Assembly (NCBI GenBank): GCA_905221605.1
Contig: CAJNDS010002278.1
Location: 1-64,000, forward strand
From: Symbiodinium natans
Taxonomy: Eukaryota > Sar > Dinophyceae > Suessiales > Symbiodiniaceae
Reading direction: 5' to 3'
DNA: 64,000 nucleotides
Both the position numbers and the translations under genes were made by a program. How positions within the stretch are numbered: the first letter of the stretch is position 1; each line of letters starts with the position of its first letter. Below the pieces are notes generated by a model, which saw only the letters and a list, made by a program, of their open reading frames with translations, did not search any database and was not told where the DNA came from. Below, one piece after another: positions 32,754 through 42,335 of this stretch.

Positions 32754-32848
32754 ACCTGGGACGCCATTCACCTACTGTTTTACGGGTTATACCTACTAAA
32801 CGGGGCACTTGCTGCTAATCTGTGGGTACATAGGGTCCCAGGTAAACC
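32754..32848. repeat. palindrome family C
   Basis: CACTACCTGGGACGCC on the left, ACATAGGGTCCCAGGTAAAC on the right. Confidence 0.8.
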
Positions 32849-32984
32849 CTAAACCATAAACCCTAAACCTAAACCCTAATCAGCCTCTGCAGGTTTGCAG
32901 CCGGCCTGTAGTCGATCACGGAGGCCTTTTGAGCCCGAGGGGGTGTTGTCATAGTGGTTTATAAATGGGGTTTCCGAAATTAGG

Positions 32985-33125
32985 GGTAGGGTTTAGGGTT
33001 TCGGGTTTCGGGTTTAGGGTTTAGGGTTTAGGGTTTAGGGTTTAGGTTTAGGGTTTAGGGTTTAGGGTTTAGGGTTTAGGGTTTAGGGTTTAGGGTTTAG
33101 GGTTTAGGGTTTAGGGTTTAGGGTA
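32985..33125 (+). repeat. interstitial telomeric array (TTTAGGG)n
   Basis: About 20 units with a few TTTCGGG variants at the 5' side, the longest plus-orientation block. Confidence 0.97.
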
Positions 33126-33219
33126 CCTTATCGGGGTCCTTATTACAAGGGGATATCTTAGGGTTCCCTTATTCTTGCCACAAATCATGAAACTATGAAG
33201 AATCGAAACTATCATATCA

Positions 33220-33325
33220 TGAGCATGGAGGTAGCAGTGGTAGTGGTGGTAGTCGTCGTGGTAGTGGCAGTGGTAGAGGGAGTAGTAGTGGTGGCGGTAG
33301 TAGTAGGAGGAGGAGGGGGAGGAGG
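33220..33325 (+). repeat. GTGGTA/GTAGTG trinucleotide-like tract
   Basis: Imperfect GTN repeats giving a Val-rich frame, then a GGA run. Treated as low complexity, not a gene. Confidence 0.8.
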
Positions 33326-33732
33326 AACTCCGGACACTACGGATCGGGTTTCGTTTTGGCAGTGGGCTTCAGGGTTCGTGTGTCACAAGCCCGGGCTTGC
33401 GTTGCCCATCACCCGGAAGGCCGCATCCATAGTACCATTATGGAAATACATGGGTTTAGGGTTCAGGGTTTAGGGTTTAGGGTTTAGGGTTTAGGGTTTA
33501 GGGATCCCTGTCAGTCAACCTTGGTGACTCTGAGTAACTCTAAGTCCCCAAGAGGAAGCAGTATGCAACTTGGGGGGGTGCGGGAGCTTCACAGCTCTGA
33601 AACCCGAAGCCCTAAACCCGGAGCCCTAGACCCTGAGGCCCAACACCTGAACCTTGTCCCTAAGCTCTCTAAGGCGTTTGGGGTTTCGGGTTCAGGGTTA
33701 AGACCTACGCCCTAAGCCCCTGAAGCTGAAAA

Positions 33733-33838
33733 TTCCGGGCGGCCTTCTCAAAACGGGCAGGCTGCTCATTTATCTCGCGGCACTGTTCACAATCTTCGGA
33801 GCTGACCCCTCAACCATCGAGCTTTGCAAGCAAGAAGC
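33733..33838 (+). CDS. exon-like island, hydrophobic segment
   Basis: One frame reads PGGLLKTGRLLIYLAALFTI and FGADPSTIELCKQE, with a possible membrane helix LLIYLAALFTIF. An AG lies at 33760 and the donor is unclear. CCCTAAA follows, an exception to the polarity. Confidence 0.4.
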
Positions 33839-33928
33839 CCTAAACCCTAAACCCTAAACCCTAAACCCTAAACCCTAAACCCTAAACCCTAAACCCTAAA
33901 CCCTAAACCCTAAACCCTAAACCGGCAG

Positions 33929-34010
33929 TGGCGCAGTATGGCTCGCCTGCGGCCGGATCGAAACCATCTGTCTGCTGTCCAGTCTTGGCCTTCATGGCAG
34001 GGAGCCTACG
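33929..34010 (+). CDS. exon-like island, product unknown
   Basis: From ACCGGCAG to CTACG|GTACCC, reading WRSMARLRPDRNHLSAVQSW and PSWQGAY. It is flanked by CCCTAAA arrays on both sides. Confidence 0.5.
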
Positions 34011-34026
34011 GTACCCTACTTGGCCA

Positions 34027-34141
34027 ACCTAAACCCTAAACCCTAAACCCTAAACCCTAAACCCTAAACCCTAAACCCTAAACCCTAAACCCTAAACCCT
34101 AAACCCTAAACCCTAAACCCTAAACCCTAAACCCTAAACCC
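34027..34141 (-). repeat. interstitial telomeric array (CCCTAAA)n
   Basis: About 16 perfect units; another 12 lie at 33838-33923. Confidence 0.97.
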
Positions 34142-34281
34142 TTCCTTCTGAAGTATTGAAAGGACTGGCAGGGATCCACACATGCGAATCCCTCTGAACC
34201 CTAGATCCCCTTTTTTTTCCTCCAAGCCCTCTTTAAAATAATCGACTCTCGGCGCCTGGGACTCATCCACCCCCTTCCCTT

Positions 34282-34412
34282 CTCGGAGGTCATGGTACTT
34301 ATTACCCAATTACAACCAATCACTAGCCATAAGAGGGGCCTATAAGTGCATTGTCAGTACAGTTATAACCCTAAACCCTAAACCCTAGGGTTAATAAGTA
34401 CCATGAACCCCC
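34282..34412. repeat. palindrome family B containing CCCTAAA
   Basis: GGAGGTCATGGTACTTATTA on the left, TTAATAAGTACCATGAACCC on the right. Three CCCTAAA units sit near the right arm. CCCCCTTCCCT occurs on both flanks and may be a target-site duplication. Confidence 0.8.
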
Positions 34413-34425
34413 TTCCCTACGCCAG

Positions 34426-34498
34426 CGAGTTGGCAAGGCGCTCAGGACGTGATCATTTTGCCTCTGGACAACGATGGACATCCAGAGGCCCCGGCCTG
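34426..34498 (+). CDS. exon-like island, product unknown
   Basis: From ACGCCAG to GCCTG|GTAGGT, reading SWQGAQDVIILPLDNDGHPE and APA. It lies directly after a family B palindrome and is followed by TTTAGGG. Confidence 0.55.
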
Positions 34499-34607
34499 GT
34501 AGGTTTGGGGTTTAGGGTTTAGGGTTTAGGGTTTAGGGTTTAGGGCTTGGGGCTTGGGGTTTAGGGTTTAGGGTTTAGGGTTTAGGGTTATCAAGGGACT
34601 AAAGGAG

Positions 34608-34710
34608 GGACCCTTAGAAGGGATCTTCGGGGTTCTTTAAGGGGTATTTTAGGGGCTACTACTCAGGGACTCTATCAGTTCCTATCAGGTATATAGCGTA
34701 CTTTGGCCGT
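34608..34710. repeat. palindrome family I
   Basis: GGGACTAAAGGAGGGACCCTT is the reverse complement of DNA just upstream of Ubl-ankyrin gene 3 (42302-42332). Similar text lies at 1070-1095. Confidence 0.55.
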
Positions 34711-34929
34711 TTCGAGTTTAGGGTTTGGGGTTGAGAGCTTCGAGTGAGCTTCGAGTTTTGGGGTGGGCACCCTAAACCCCTAAAACCCTGCAAACCCTTC
34801 AAACTTTGCAAATCCTGCAAACCCTGCAAACCCTACACACCCTACAACACACCTACAAACCCTGTAAAACCTACAAGCCCTGCAAACCCTGTAAACCCTT
34901 AACTTTCCGAACCCAAACCCTCTTCAGGG

Positions 34930-35108
34930 CTTTACTGGGTCATTGTTGAACATCATGTTACATGGGTGGTTGTCAGAGTTGTGGTCCCTTTTTGGTTCCC
35001 AATTATCATACACCTAATATTTAGGGTGCCCAAAAAAGGGATCATCATTTTGACAGCCAACCCACATGTCTATGAGTACTTAAAGCCCAATAAGGAACCA
35101 AAATAGCC
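34930..35108. repeat. palindrome family E in an outer inverted repeat
   Basis: Outer ends CTGGGTCATTGTTG and CAATAAGGAACC; inner arms GGGTGGTTGTCAGAGTTGTG and ATTTTGACAGCCAACCCAC. Related copies lie at 42542 and 61508. Confidence 0.7.
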
Positions 35109-35121
35109 AGAAGCTTCGAAG

Positions 35122-35195
35122 GCCATAGCGGCCCCCCACTCCACGCCCTACATGGACGCGGAGCTCCTACAGAACCACGAAAAGACTGCTTTTCG
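35122..35195 (+). CDS. exon-like island
   Basis: From TTCGAAG, reading AIAAPHSTPYMDAELLQNHE and KTAF. The 3' border is unresolved. Confidence 0.4.
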
Positions 35196-35262
35196 ACCGC
35201 GAACCCTATGTAACACTCTACAACCTTGTTACAAGCCCTAAACCCTAAGCCCTAAGCCCTAA

Positions 35263-35330
35263 AGCCCTAAAGCCCTAAAGCCCTAAAGCCCTAAAGCCCT
35301 AAAGCCCTAAAGCCCTAAAGCCCGAAGCCC
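35263..35330 (-). repeat. octamer variant array (CCCTAAAG)n
   Basis: About eight units of CCCTAAAG, an eight-base variant of the telomeric unit, flanked by normal CCCTAAA. Confidence 0.9.
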
Positions 35331-35418
35331 TAAAGCCCTAAACCCTAAACCCGAAACCCTAAACCCTAAACCCTAAACCCGAGACCCTAAACCCTAAACC
35401 CTAAACCATGACCACTAG

Positions 35419-35523
35419 ACTTCGTGGCGAGGCCGCTATGGAAGCCTGCCAGCGGGCATGGCCGGCGGGATTTCGCGCTGGGGCTGTGCTGCTTCCTTGC
35501 CTGCTCCTATTTTCCATATGGCG
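35419..35523 (+). CDS. exon-like island with telomeric-repeat donor
   Basis: From CCACTAG to TGGCG|GTTTAGGG, reading LRGEAAMEACQRAWPAGFRA and GAVLLPCLLLFSIW. The end is a hydrophobic stretch that could be a membrane helix. Confidence 0.5.
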
Positions 35524-35622
35524 GTTTAGGGTTTAGGGTTTAGGGTTTAGGGTTTAGGGCTTAGGGCTTAGGGCTTAGGGTTTAGGGTTTAGGGTTTAGG
35601 GTTTCGGTTTTTTGGCTGTTTC

Positions 35623-35706
35623 CGAAAATAGGGGGTACCCCTTGTTGGAGGTTCCTGTAAAAAGATTATAGTATTTGGGGTATATTAAGTGTACCCCTAT
35701 TTTGGG
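35623..35706. repeat. palindrome family H
   Basis: GTTTCCGAAAATAGGGGGTA on the left, GTGTACCCCTATTTTGGGAA on the right. A second copy lies at 39874-39968. Confidence 0.7.
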
Positions 35707-36103
35707 AAATCACCATATGACTCCTATGAGGACCATTGTTTTAGGGTTTTAGTGCCTTTACAAACCCTTAAACCTGTAGACTCCAACCCCGCTGACGATG
35801 GAAGAATATGTCCGTCTGATCATTATAGATCCCCCTGTCATTGTATTGGAATGCCTGGAAGGGCCATCGTAGCTTGTGGGGGCCTTAATCTCCTTCAACC
35901 CCAGACCTAACACCCGAGGTATAAACCCAGGTACGGTGTGATGAGGCCGAGTGTTTATAGGGTTTAGCATGGGTACATGTGTTTTTTTTTGTCAAGGCCT
36001 TTTTTGCTGCGGGTAACTCGCGCCTATATGAGCGACCGCTTTTATTACGTTGCAGGAGGTCTCTTGTGGCGGAGATAAAAACCTTATGTCATGCCTGAAA
36101 CCT

Positions 36104-36450
36104 CGGAAAGCGATAGGCCCCCCCCAAAAGCGATACTCTGCATCTTGAATCTAGAAGTCGTTCTGCAACAATGTGGGGCTGGGTGTTATTCCAGAGCGAT
36201 ACTCAAAGCGATAACCCTACGATACCCATTTAATGGCCACCCGAAGAGCTGGGCAAAGGCCCTGGCCCAGGTTGAGGGTTCGAGGTTTAGGATATGGATT
36301 TAGTTTATAGGTCCTGAAGAAAGGAACGGGTTTAGGAATTCAAGAGTTTTCACGGTAGGGTTGCAGGTTTCGGGTCTCATATGCAGTAAAGCGATAGGTT
36401 TTCGTAGCAGCATTGAGGTAAAGTCCCATAAAGCGATAGGGCCCCCCCCA
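36104..36450. repeat. AAAGCGATA motif cluster
   Basis: AAGCGATA occurs at least six times, twice within the block AAAGCGATAGG..CCCCCCAAAAGCGATAC (36103 and 36430). The arrangement is irregular. Confidence 0.7.
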
Positions 36451-36618
36451 AAAGCGATACCCCATGATTTTTTAATTAGCATTTACATAAGATTTTTTGC
36501 GGCTGCTCATATGAACGTTTCCATTTCTTTCCGGTGTGGCGTCTTCCCCCTAGAAGGCCCACACCCTTGGCATCCCACTTCCTCAACCTTAAGCCCGAAG
36601 TCACTCTCCCAAACTTTA

Positions 36619-36745
36619 CCCGGGAGCCGATTTTCCTACAGATTCGTAGTACGTACCCCCCCTTGGTTAGTAGGTACAACCCTTAAAACAGTGGGGAAAT
36701 AGGGCCCCCTAAACCCTAAACCCGGTTCTAAACAGGTTCCCAGGT
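36619..36745. repeat. palindrome family C with CCCTAAA insert
   Basis: ACCCGGGAGCCGATTTTCC on the left, GGTTCCCAGGTAAAG on the right, with CCCTAAACCCTAAACCC near the right arm. Confidence 0.65.
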
Positions 36746-36751
36746 AAAGTC

Positions 36752-36843
36752 CAGTGCCGCTTCCTTCGCTAACGGCCCTGCTGCCAGGCCTGTCTCGAGC
36801 GGGGCAGTGCCGGATACCAGCAGCTTTCTCAGTCCTTGGCCGC
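36752..36843 (+). CDS. exon-like island
   Basis: From AAGTCCAG, reading SAASFANGPAARPVSSGAVP and DTSSFLSPWP. Ser/Pro/Ala-rich. The 3' border is unclear. Confidence 0.35.
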
Positions 36844-36949
36844 GTTTTTAAAACTTGAATGGCTCGATGGGGTTGGTTTAGGCCCTAAACCCTAAACCCT
36901 AAACCCTAAACCCTAAACCCTAAACCCTAAACCCTAAACCCTAAACTGG

Positions 36950-37610
36950 TTCAAGGCCCGTACTGAATCACACTGAAAGCAGGTGTCGAAGAAGGGACCT
37001 CTATATTTTTAAGCCCGTCACATTCGGGTTGTTCGGCTCCATTTCGGGGGTCCTGTTTAGAAGGAGGCCGTTTGACAAGGTGAATAAAGTTGGGAGGTAC
37101 GGGTCGGAATAATCCCTTATGGTCCCTATACAGTATACCCAATATCCCCCGAAGCCCTATTCTACTTATTAAGGCCCTTTATGATGTATGTCAGTGGCCC
37201 CTCTTTGTGGGGACGGGTCCTTTGGATTCCGAACATGCAAGGGGGTCCTTGGTATGGGCTTCTTTTTTGTTGGGATGCGCTTTCAACAGGTATTTGTTCG
37301 GGGCCCTATTCTGTATGTGCGCCATAAGTAGTTTTGAGGATGTCAGGTTTTAGGGTGCAAGTGGGGTCATCAGTAGCTCCCCAGACTTTTTCTAGATAAC
37401 TAGACACTAGGACCCCGGCCCAGTACCCTTTTCAAATGACCCTTGCCAAGGGTACTTTGGGTGCGCGGGCACTGGACCCCCACCTGCCTTACCCTGAGGC
37501 TCTAAGGCCTCTGGTTTTAGGGTTTTTGGGCGAAAAGGCATTCTCACATGAGGTTTTAGGGTATGTTGAGCCTAAGGGTTAGGGTCCAAGGTTAAGGTTT
37601 TCCAAAACCC
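36950..37610. other. unique stretch, no gene recognised
   Basis: About 650 bp almost without telomeric units. Short frames are open on both strands. No domain or convincing exon was seen. Confidence 0.4.
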
Positions 37611-37634
37611 CCCCGCCCCCCCCTTTCCCTGCAG

Positions 37635-37814
37635 TCCCGAACCCTACAGCGTCTGAAACTGAACAGGCTGGGCGCAGAGGGCGACGAAGCGCGACTCATC
37701 CAGCCGTCTGAGGACTGCAAGAGTGAGATTCGTGTGCTGAATCCCGATCTCCTCGTGAAGCCATTGCTCCGTTTCTTGGGGTCCCAGCAAGAAACCCAGA
37801 CAAAGGGCCTCTAA
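37635..37814 (+). CDS. terminal exon, product unknown
   Basis: After a C/T-rich tract ending CCCTGCAG, 59 codons and TAA, reading SRTLQRLKLNRLGAEGDEAR, LIQPSEDCKSEIRVLNPDLL and VKPLLRFLGSQQETQ. It has no ATG near the start, so it depends on an upstream exon. Soluble, mixed-charge protein end; family unknown. Confidence 0.6.
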   Translation, partial: SRTLQRLKLNRLGAEGDEARLIQPSEDCKSEIRVLNPDLLVKPLLRFLGSQQETQTKGL

Positions 37815-38062
37815 GCAAGCTCGAAACCCTTAGCCCTGAATCCTAATTAAATTCATGCCATAGTTGGCAACACACAACCTTCATAGCCCATACCTAATCC
37901 CAAAACCCCGAAAACCTACGTATTGTACGTCCTAGACTCTCAATCCTAAACCCTCAGCCCTGAATCCTAAACCCCTTTTGGGGTTGAGTGTTCAGGGACC
38001 ACCCCGAACCCTAAACCCTAAACCCTGAACCCTAAACCCTAAACCCTAAACCCATGCTGTAG

Positions 38063-38140
38063 AAACTCTAGAAACTGCAAACGGCCAGGAGGAGGGCATC
38101 CGGGCGCAATGGAAGGAGGGGCACCTCAGGCGCGGCTGTG
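38063..38140 (+). CDS. exon-like island
   Basis: After GCTGTAG, reading TLETANGQEEGIRAQWKEGH and LRRGC, to TGTG|GTTGAA. CCCTAAA lies upstream and TTTAGGG downstream. Confidence 0.45.
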
Positions 38141-38595
38141 GTTGAAGGTATCAGCTTAATGGGTTTAGGGTTTAGGGTTTAGGGTTTAGGGTGTAAAAGG
38201 CCTTTTTTTCAGGGATAGCCATGCTGGTACACCCCAAACCCTGCAACCGATTTAGGGCTAAGGTCAGGGTCTAGGGTTTGAAGCCCGAAACCTTAAACCC
38301 TAAACTCCAAAACCCTCAAGGATTCTATTTGTTTTTTGTTTTTGTGGGCGGGGGGGGTGGGGGTGGAGGAGGGGGTTAGGATTTAAGCTTCAGGGATCTG
38401 GCAGTTCGAGGTGTTGAAAGTCCCCCATGTAGTCCTCTGACTAACCCCACACACACACACACAAAAAGAAATGACAGTTACCGAACTTTAACCCAGAAAC
38501 AAGAGACCTTTGATAACATAATAAAGGCCACTGAACTTTTATCCAGAAACCAGAGACCTTTGATGATGGTGGCTTGAGGTTTGTTTGTGGCCAAG

Positions 38596-38673
38596 GTGCC
38601 CTGCCTATCCCCTTCTCGAGGGCAGGACAGTCAAGAAGCCGCCCTATGGATGACCAGATCAACTGGGTCCAGG
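38596..38673 (+). CDS. exon-like island
   Basis: Exactly 26 codons from GCCAAG to CAGG|GTTTATAGGG, reading VPCLSPSRGQDSQEAALWMT and RSTGSR. Confidence 0.45.
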
Positions 38674-38783
38674 GTTTATAGGGTTTCGTGTTTAGGGTTC
38701 ATAGGGGTTAGGGTTTAGGTTTTCTTGGATTAGGGTAAAATGTCTCAACCAAAAAGGCTGTTGTTGGGATGGAGGTCCTGCAG

Positions 38784-38856
38784 CACGGGCTGCCCTCTGC
38801 CTCGGTTGCACCTCTTGCAGCTGACGCCAGTGTGTCTAGGCGGGCAGGGATGAGAG
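38784..38856 (+). CDS. exon-like island
   Basis: From CTGCAG, reading HGLPSASVAPLAADASVSRR and AGM, to GAGAG|GTAGGG. Confidence 0.4.
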
Positions 38857-39324
38857 GTAGGGTTGATAGGGTTTAGGGTTTAGGGTTAAGGGTTTGGGGT
38901 TTAGAGTTTAGGGTTTGGGGTTTGGGGTCCACAAGGAGTATCAGGTTTCTGGCTTAAGGTTTTCGAGATGCATCCCAGAGCAGGCATACAGCCCAGGGGT
39001 GCAGGGCAGGTGCCGTTTCGGGTTGAGGGTTTGGGTTTCGGGTTTTGGGTTTGGGGTTTAGGCCTTAGGGATTGGGGTTAAGGGTTTGGGGTTACGGTTT
39101 TGGGTTTGCGGCTTAGGGTTCAGAAGCTTTCCAAAAAACCCAGCCAGCTGACTGGTTATGTGTAGGTTTGGGGTCGAGGGAAGTCAGGAATAAGAGAGCC
39201 TTGGGTTCTTTGTGAGGAGCTATGGAGGTACCTAGCGACCTCACTTCCTGTATTCCATGTTGACCTTAAACCCCCCAATCCCTAAACCCTAAACCCTAAA
39301 CCCCAGGGTTCTGGAATTGTGGGG

Positions 39325-39456
39325 CTCAGAAATTGTCCGGGCGGAGCCCAAAAAAGGCTCAGAAATGGTCCGGGAGGAGCCCAAAAAAAGGCTCGGAAAT
39401 GGTCTCAGAAACGGTCCGGGAGGAGCCCAGAAAGGCTCAGAAATGGTCCGGACCGC
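39325..39456 (+). repeat. tandem repeat, unit about 34-45 bp
   Basis: Three to four copies containing GGTCCGGG[CA]GGAGCCCA and AAAGGCTCAGAAATGG. They stay open as a Lys/Ser/Gly-rich frame but look repetitive rather than coding. Confidence 0.8.
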
Positions 39457-39559
39457 CTGGAACCCTTAAGGGAGGATGGACCAGTGCGGGGTCACTAACA
39501 ACTAGGGTAATTCTCTTTGGAGCCAGACTGACGCTGGCACACGGGTTAACCCCTTCCAG

Positions 39560-39693
39560 GCGTGGGCCGCGCTCACCGCGCGCAACCCCCGAGCCCTCGC
39601 CAGGCTTCGCCTCAAAGCTCGGGCTCGTCCGCGGGCCTGTCGCCACGCGGTATCGCTCACCGCTGCTTATCGCAGCGCCCGCGGCTCGCTCCA
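39560..39693 (+). CDS. exon-like island with telomeric-repeat donor
   Basis: From CCTTCCAG to CTCCA|GTTTAGGG, a 134-bp GC-rich frame reading AWAALTARNPRALARLRLKA and continuing RARPRACRHAVSL. Arg/Ala-rich. Confidence 0.5.
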
Positions 39694-39873
39694 GTTTAGG
39701 GATTATATGGTGATGGGGTTGTAGGGTGCTCGAGCCTGTAAGCACGGGCGAGGACCCGGCCCTAAACCCTAAACCCTGGACCTTAAACCATATCCCCACC
39801 CCTAAACCCCAAAACTTCTATGAACCCTAAAACCCTCAAAAACCTACACCCTAGACCCCTAAACCCTATATGG

Positions 39874-39968
39874 GGGTTTCCGAAAACAAGGGACCCCTAA
39901 ATAGAGCCCCAAACAGTAGGATCCCGTTCTAAAAAGGACCCCAACAAGGTACCCCTGATTTCGGAACC
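39874..39968. repeat. palindrome family H
   Basis: GGGGGTTTCCGAAAACAAGG on the left, GGTACCCCTGATTTCGGAAC on the right. Confidence 0.75.
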
Positions 39969-40050
39969 CCCCTGTATGAACCCTTACCCTCAAGGCCCTA
40001 AACCCTATTCCTAAACCCTAAACCCTAAACCCTAAACCCCATATTGCCAG

Positions 40051-40309
40051 GCCTGGAAGTGTTCCGCGACACAGACGCATTCCCAGGTGGCACCGTTTTC
40101 CATCTGCTGGGAGGTTCATGGTACATATGAACCACTTGTAATTAGGGTTTAGGGTTTAGGGTTTAGGATAACTGTACCTATAACCACTTACAAGCCCTGA
40201 AGTCCCCCAATATGGTCATAAGTACAGTCATAAGTACAGTTATAATTTATCATTGGTTTATAAGTACCATGAACCTCCAAGTGCCCTCCCGAAGATCCGG
40301 AACCCAAAG
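40051..40309 (+). CDS. two exons split by a palindromic intron
   Basis: Exon 40051-40113 (LEVFRDTDAFPGGTVFHLLG) follows a TTGCCAG acceptor. The predicted intron is 40114-40281. Exon 40282-40309 joins in frame as VPSRRSGTQ and ends CAAAG|GTGCAC. The intron is exactly a family B palindrome, whose ends supply GGAG|GTTCATGG and CCTCCAAG. The family of the product is unknown. Confidence 0.55.
40114..40281. repeat. palindrome family B acting as intron
   Basis: GAGGTTCATGGTAC on the left and GTACCATGAACCTCCAAG on the right, with TTTAGGG units at 40145-40168 and repeated ATAAGTACAGT inside. Introner-like: both splice sites lie in the terminal inverted repeats. Confidence 0.7.
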
Positions 40310-40520
40310 GTGCACCACAGTCACCTAGCTTACCTGCTTTTGGGTTTGGGGTTTAGGGTTTAGGGTTTAGGGTTTAGGGTTTAGGGTTTAGAATTTAGGG
40401 TTTAGGGTTAGGGTTTAGGGTTTAGTTCAGGGTGCAGAGGCTTTTGGGATTCGGAGTCCCTGAGTTCCCTGTGCAAATGCATCCTGTCTAGTTCCCTCCC
40501 CTACAGAAAGATCCCTTGAA

Positions 40521-40604
40521 AAGTTCCCCCTTATACTAACAGTTCATAATCGGGATTGTAAGAGGGGGTACTACAAGACTGTTCGTATAAGGGGGAATCC
40601 CAAA
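40521..40604. repeat. palindrome family A
   Basis: AAGTTCCCCCTTATACTAAC on the left, CTGTTCGTATAAGGGGGAA on the right. A C-run follows at 40653-40672. Confidence 0.85.
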
Positions 40605-40739
40605 AGACCCTCTTCCTCCCGCCCCCCCCTCCCCAAAACCAACTACTGCCTAACCCCCCCCCCCCCCCCCCCGCCCTAAATAAATCGTTCTTAGTTTCTT
40701 TAGTCTGTAGCATGTTTCTGATTCGCACATGAGATGTTC

Positions 40740-41515
40740 AAAAAGTCCGCAAATTAGTTTACGAGGAGAGTGGCATTAAGCATTTCCCACTCTAGTGGCA
40801 TTATTTACCGCCTCGGGTTTGTGGACTCTTGGGGGCTTTAGGGTGGTTTGGGTGGCTCGAACTCGGGGCTGCCGACCCACTGTCATCCCCTGGGGTCTTT
40901 GAGAGTATCTGAAGTGCAGGGTTTAGGGTTTAGGGTTTAGGGTTTGGGGTTTGGGGTTTGGGGTTTGGGGTTTAGGGTTTATGTAGGGGTTTTGCGGGGG
41001 CCCTCAACCCTAAACCCTACACCCTACACCCAAAACCCTAAACCGAGGTTTGTCTTTGTGTAAGGGGCACGGAGCACCTACCGTGTCTTAGCCCACGCTC
41101 GAACAGGCAGCGATGCGCGTGTGCAGAAAGGCACCTGGGGGTTCGTCTTGAAGTGTTTAGGGTTTAGGGTTTAGGGTATAGGGTTTAGGGTTTAGGGTTT
41201 AGGGTTTAGGGTTTAGGGGGGTGGGGCAAAAGCCCTCTTAGCAGGTACGTTTGTTCTTGTTTCTATAGAATTTAAAGCCCAGGGAATATTTAAACAACTT
41301 TGTCTATTCAAGTTCTAAGGGGAGTATTACAAATTCTATTTCATGCTTATTGATATAAAAAGCATCATGGGAATACTAAAAAGGCTTTGCTTTTAAGGTT
41401 CTGAGGGGAGCAGATGGGGGAAGGAGCAGGCAATCCTGTGCTGCTTGGTGGAAGCAGCGCAGCTGCCAACAAGTGTGGTGACATTCTTTCCAATTTCGAA
41501 ACTTAGGGTTGAGGA
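40740..41515. other. mixed unique and telomeric DNA, no gene recognised
   Basis: TTTAGGG blocks at 40918-40982 and 41157-41217. The stretch 41240-41510 is AT-rich and unique. No convincing exon was seen. Confidence 0.4.
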
Positions 41516-41517
41516 CA

Positions 41518-41632
41518 TACCCTAAGGGTCCATGTACCCATATAGTATATACTTGGGCCCTAAAGCTACATTATGGGAATCCCTTTAAGGCCCAAGTATA
41601 TGCTATATAGGTACGTGGACCCTTTGGGATAG
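41518..41632. repeat. palindrome family D
   Basis: ACCCTAAGGGTCCATGTACC on the left, AGGTACGTGGACCCTTTGGG on the right, inner GTATATACTTGGGCC / GGCCCAAGTATATGC. The best preserved copy, without a telomeric insert. Confidence 0.88.
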
Positions 41633-42199
41633 GGGCTTGAGAGGCTAAGGTTCAGGGTTTTATCAGCCTTGAAGACCCTGAACCCAAAACGCCTACAAGC
41701 CCTAAATCCCTCACCTCCCAAGGATATCCCAACCTAACACGCGAACGCCCTAAACCCCCCAAAAGCCCACTACAACCTCTAATCTCCTGCGCATGTCGGA
41801 AAAGCAGCAATCCCATTTAGAAATGACAATGAACCTGAGATCCAAAGCCGTGAATACCTAAACCCTAGACTCCTCTAATTGTTCAAAACCTGATAGGCCC
41901 CTAAACCCTGAACCCTGTTCATAAAGAGGCCTGAACTCACCCCAAACCTCTTCGTTAAACAGCAGAAACTCTCCAGTCCTGTGACCTGAGCCCCCCCCCC
42001 GAAGCCGCACCCCTGGAAGCCTAAACCTTAAGCCCTAAACCCTAAACCCTCTAAGGGTTTGCGGTTTAAGATTCTAGGGTTTAGGATTCAGGCTGTACCA
42101 TCAGGAGCATGAACTTGCCGTGCAGTCGCTTTGGGCTCAAACGGGGCAATATCAGGAGTCACCGGCTGACGAAGATGCTCAAGGACCAAAAAACCCCTA

Positions 42200-42300
42200 A
42201 ATTACCTCTAACTTACCCCTAAATTACCCCTAAATTACTCCTAAACTACCCCTAAACTACCCCTAAACTACCCCTAAACTACCCCTGAATTACCCCTAAG
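42200..42300 (+). repeat. 11-bp tandem repeat TACCCCTAAA[CT]
   Basis: Nine to ten imperfect copies of an 11-base unit immediately upstream of Ubl-ankyrin gene 3. The unit contains CCCTAAA with extra bases. Confidence 0.85.
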
Positions 42301-42316
42301 GTCCCTTAGAAGGGTC

Positions 42317-42326
42317 CCTCCTTTAG
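42317..42326 (+). promoter_or_regulatory. candidate trans-splice acceptor of gene 3
   Basis: The pyrimidine-rich CCTCCTTTAG lies ten bases before the ATG at 42336. It sits inside DNA related to palindrome family I. Confidence 0.35.
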
Positions 42327-42335
42327 CCCCTTGAA

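Noticed and set aside
33195-33473. Val-rich 92-codon frame
   Set aside because: Imperfect GTN repeat followed by a GGA run; not protein-like.
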